Shown piece by piece: positions 53,201 through 54,964 of a stretch of 64,000 bases of DNA (the stretch's first letter is position 1; each line of letters begins with the position of its first letter). This stretch comes from Hepsetus odoe (taxonomy: Eukaryota > Chordata > Actinopteri > Characiformes > Hepsetidae). A program made the translations under genes and the position numbers. The stretch is taken from the NCBI GenBank assembly GCA_017165825.1, contig CM029367.1, positions 23,980,529 to 24,044,528 of the forward strand, read 5' to 3'. Under the pieces are notes generated by a model. The model was not told the origin of the DNA. It ran no database searches and worked only from the letters and a program-made list of their open reading frames with translations.

Positions 53201-54916
53201 TGCCTGATTATTTGATTTATGTTAGAACAATGTGTGAAACATACAAAAAAAGACCCCTGTATTATTTTTGATGTATGTTTTTAAATGTGACACTCATTGT
53301 TGTTCGTTTTAGTTTTGTTTGTCTGTTAATTCTCATAAAAGAAAAATAAAAAATGATTGTGATGTATATTGTCTCTCAAGAAAATTTCAGTTTGGCATAT
53401 ATTTTTTCTATGTTGCCAACCCCTCACTCTGAGACATTTGCCTAGACTAAATCCATCCATCCATCCATCCATCCATCCTTCCATCCATCCCATCTCATGG
53501 TCATGGAGTTTATCCCAGTTGTCCTAAGGCGAAAGGACAGCGGTGGCCTAGTGCTTAGGGAGTTTGCTCTGGATCAAAAGATTGTGAGTTCGATTCACTC
53601 ACCAGTAGGTTGCCCTGAGGTACCCTTGAGCAAGGTACCGTCCCCATCACTGCTCCCCGGGCGCTGGATATTGTTGCCCCTGCTGTACGTGTGTGGGTAT
53701 GGGTAAAACGCAGAGCTTGAATTTTGTTGTGTTGTGCTGTGCAGCGTTTCACAATGACAAGGGTAGTCACTTTCTTTCTTTTCTTTCAAAGGAAGAGAAA
53801 CACTCTGAAAGGTCACACACACCTACTGTATGACTCTGGTCCTCAGAAGAGAGTGACTGAACTAAACCACACAGAAAAAAATATTTTTTAGCAAAGCATC
53901 ATGCTTCTTTTAGAAAAAGTAAAATAACTCGAAGATGAACCTTTTTCAGTGAGGTTCAGTCTTGGACTGGGTGTTACATCAAAGCATTTAACAACCCATC
54001 AAGACTTCCACTGAAATACACTACAAATATAGGAAGACAAACACTGTGTGTGTGACTGTGTGAGACTGACTGTGTGTGAGAGGACGTGTCTTCTCCTGCT
54101 GTGATTAAGTGCAGGATTGCGAGAGAGCACAGCCCACAGGATTGTTAAAGAGATCGATCCATCTGTGTTGCTGCTCAGTGGAGCACACAGCACCATCACA
54201 AGGCCACTGGCAGGGCATCCAGCCCTCTACTACAGGCAGCATGGCGATGAAAAGCTACATGGAAGTGAACCCAGGTTCCCTGCTCATTAATGTATAACCA
54301 CCAACTATCAAGCTCCACAGTCCCAAACATGCACACACAGAGACACACACACAGCACGTCAGGCATGGCTTGGAGCTGCTTATACAGTAAGTCAGTCTGG
54401 GCTATCATGCATCACAAGACAGGTCGGGAAAGAAGCCCAGGTCTGTGAGGGGAAGAGGGAAATGGACAGGGAAATACACTGAATGAATAAATCAATACCG
54501 TGTCTCGAGGGGGAGGGGGGAGTGTTGATTGACACCTCAGACTTGTGAGAGTTCAACTCATGCTCGTGGCCTGTGCTGGAGGTGACATATCATATCTCTA
54601 CCACTCAGCATCTTTCACCTCCAGCTTCCTGGCCTTATATGCCCTTATATGCCCTGCAAGCCCTTCTTCTCTTCTCTTTTCCTTTCGTACGTTATTTCTA
54701 CTTTTGCTCTCTTCTCTGGCTGGCTTTCATGCTCTCTGTGCTCTGGTCCTTTTTATCTCCTCCTTCCAGCTTCTGGCTGTTTCACTGAAATAAATGACAA
54801 TGTCAGTAAAGAGGTGACTCCCATGAGTTAAAGTGAAATCATCACTTGCTTTTTGTGTTTAAATGAGGTAACAGATATTATTGCTCAGGAGCTCTCACTC
54901 TCTCTCTCTCTCTCTC

Positions 54917-54964
<48 letters not shown>

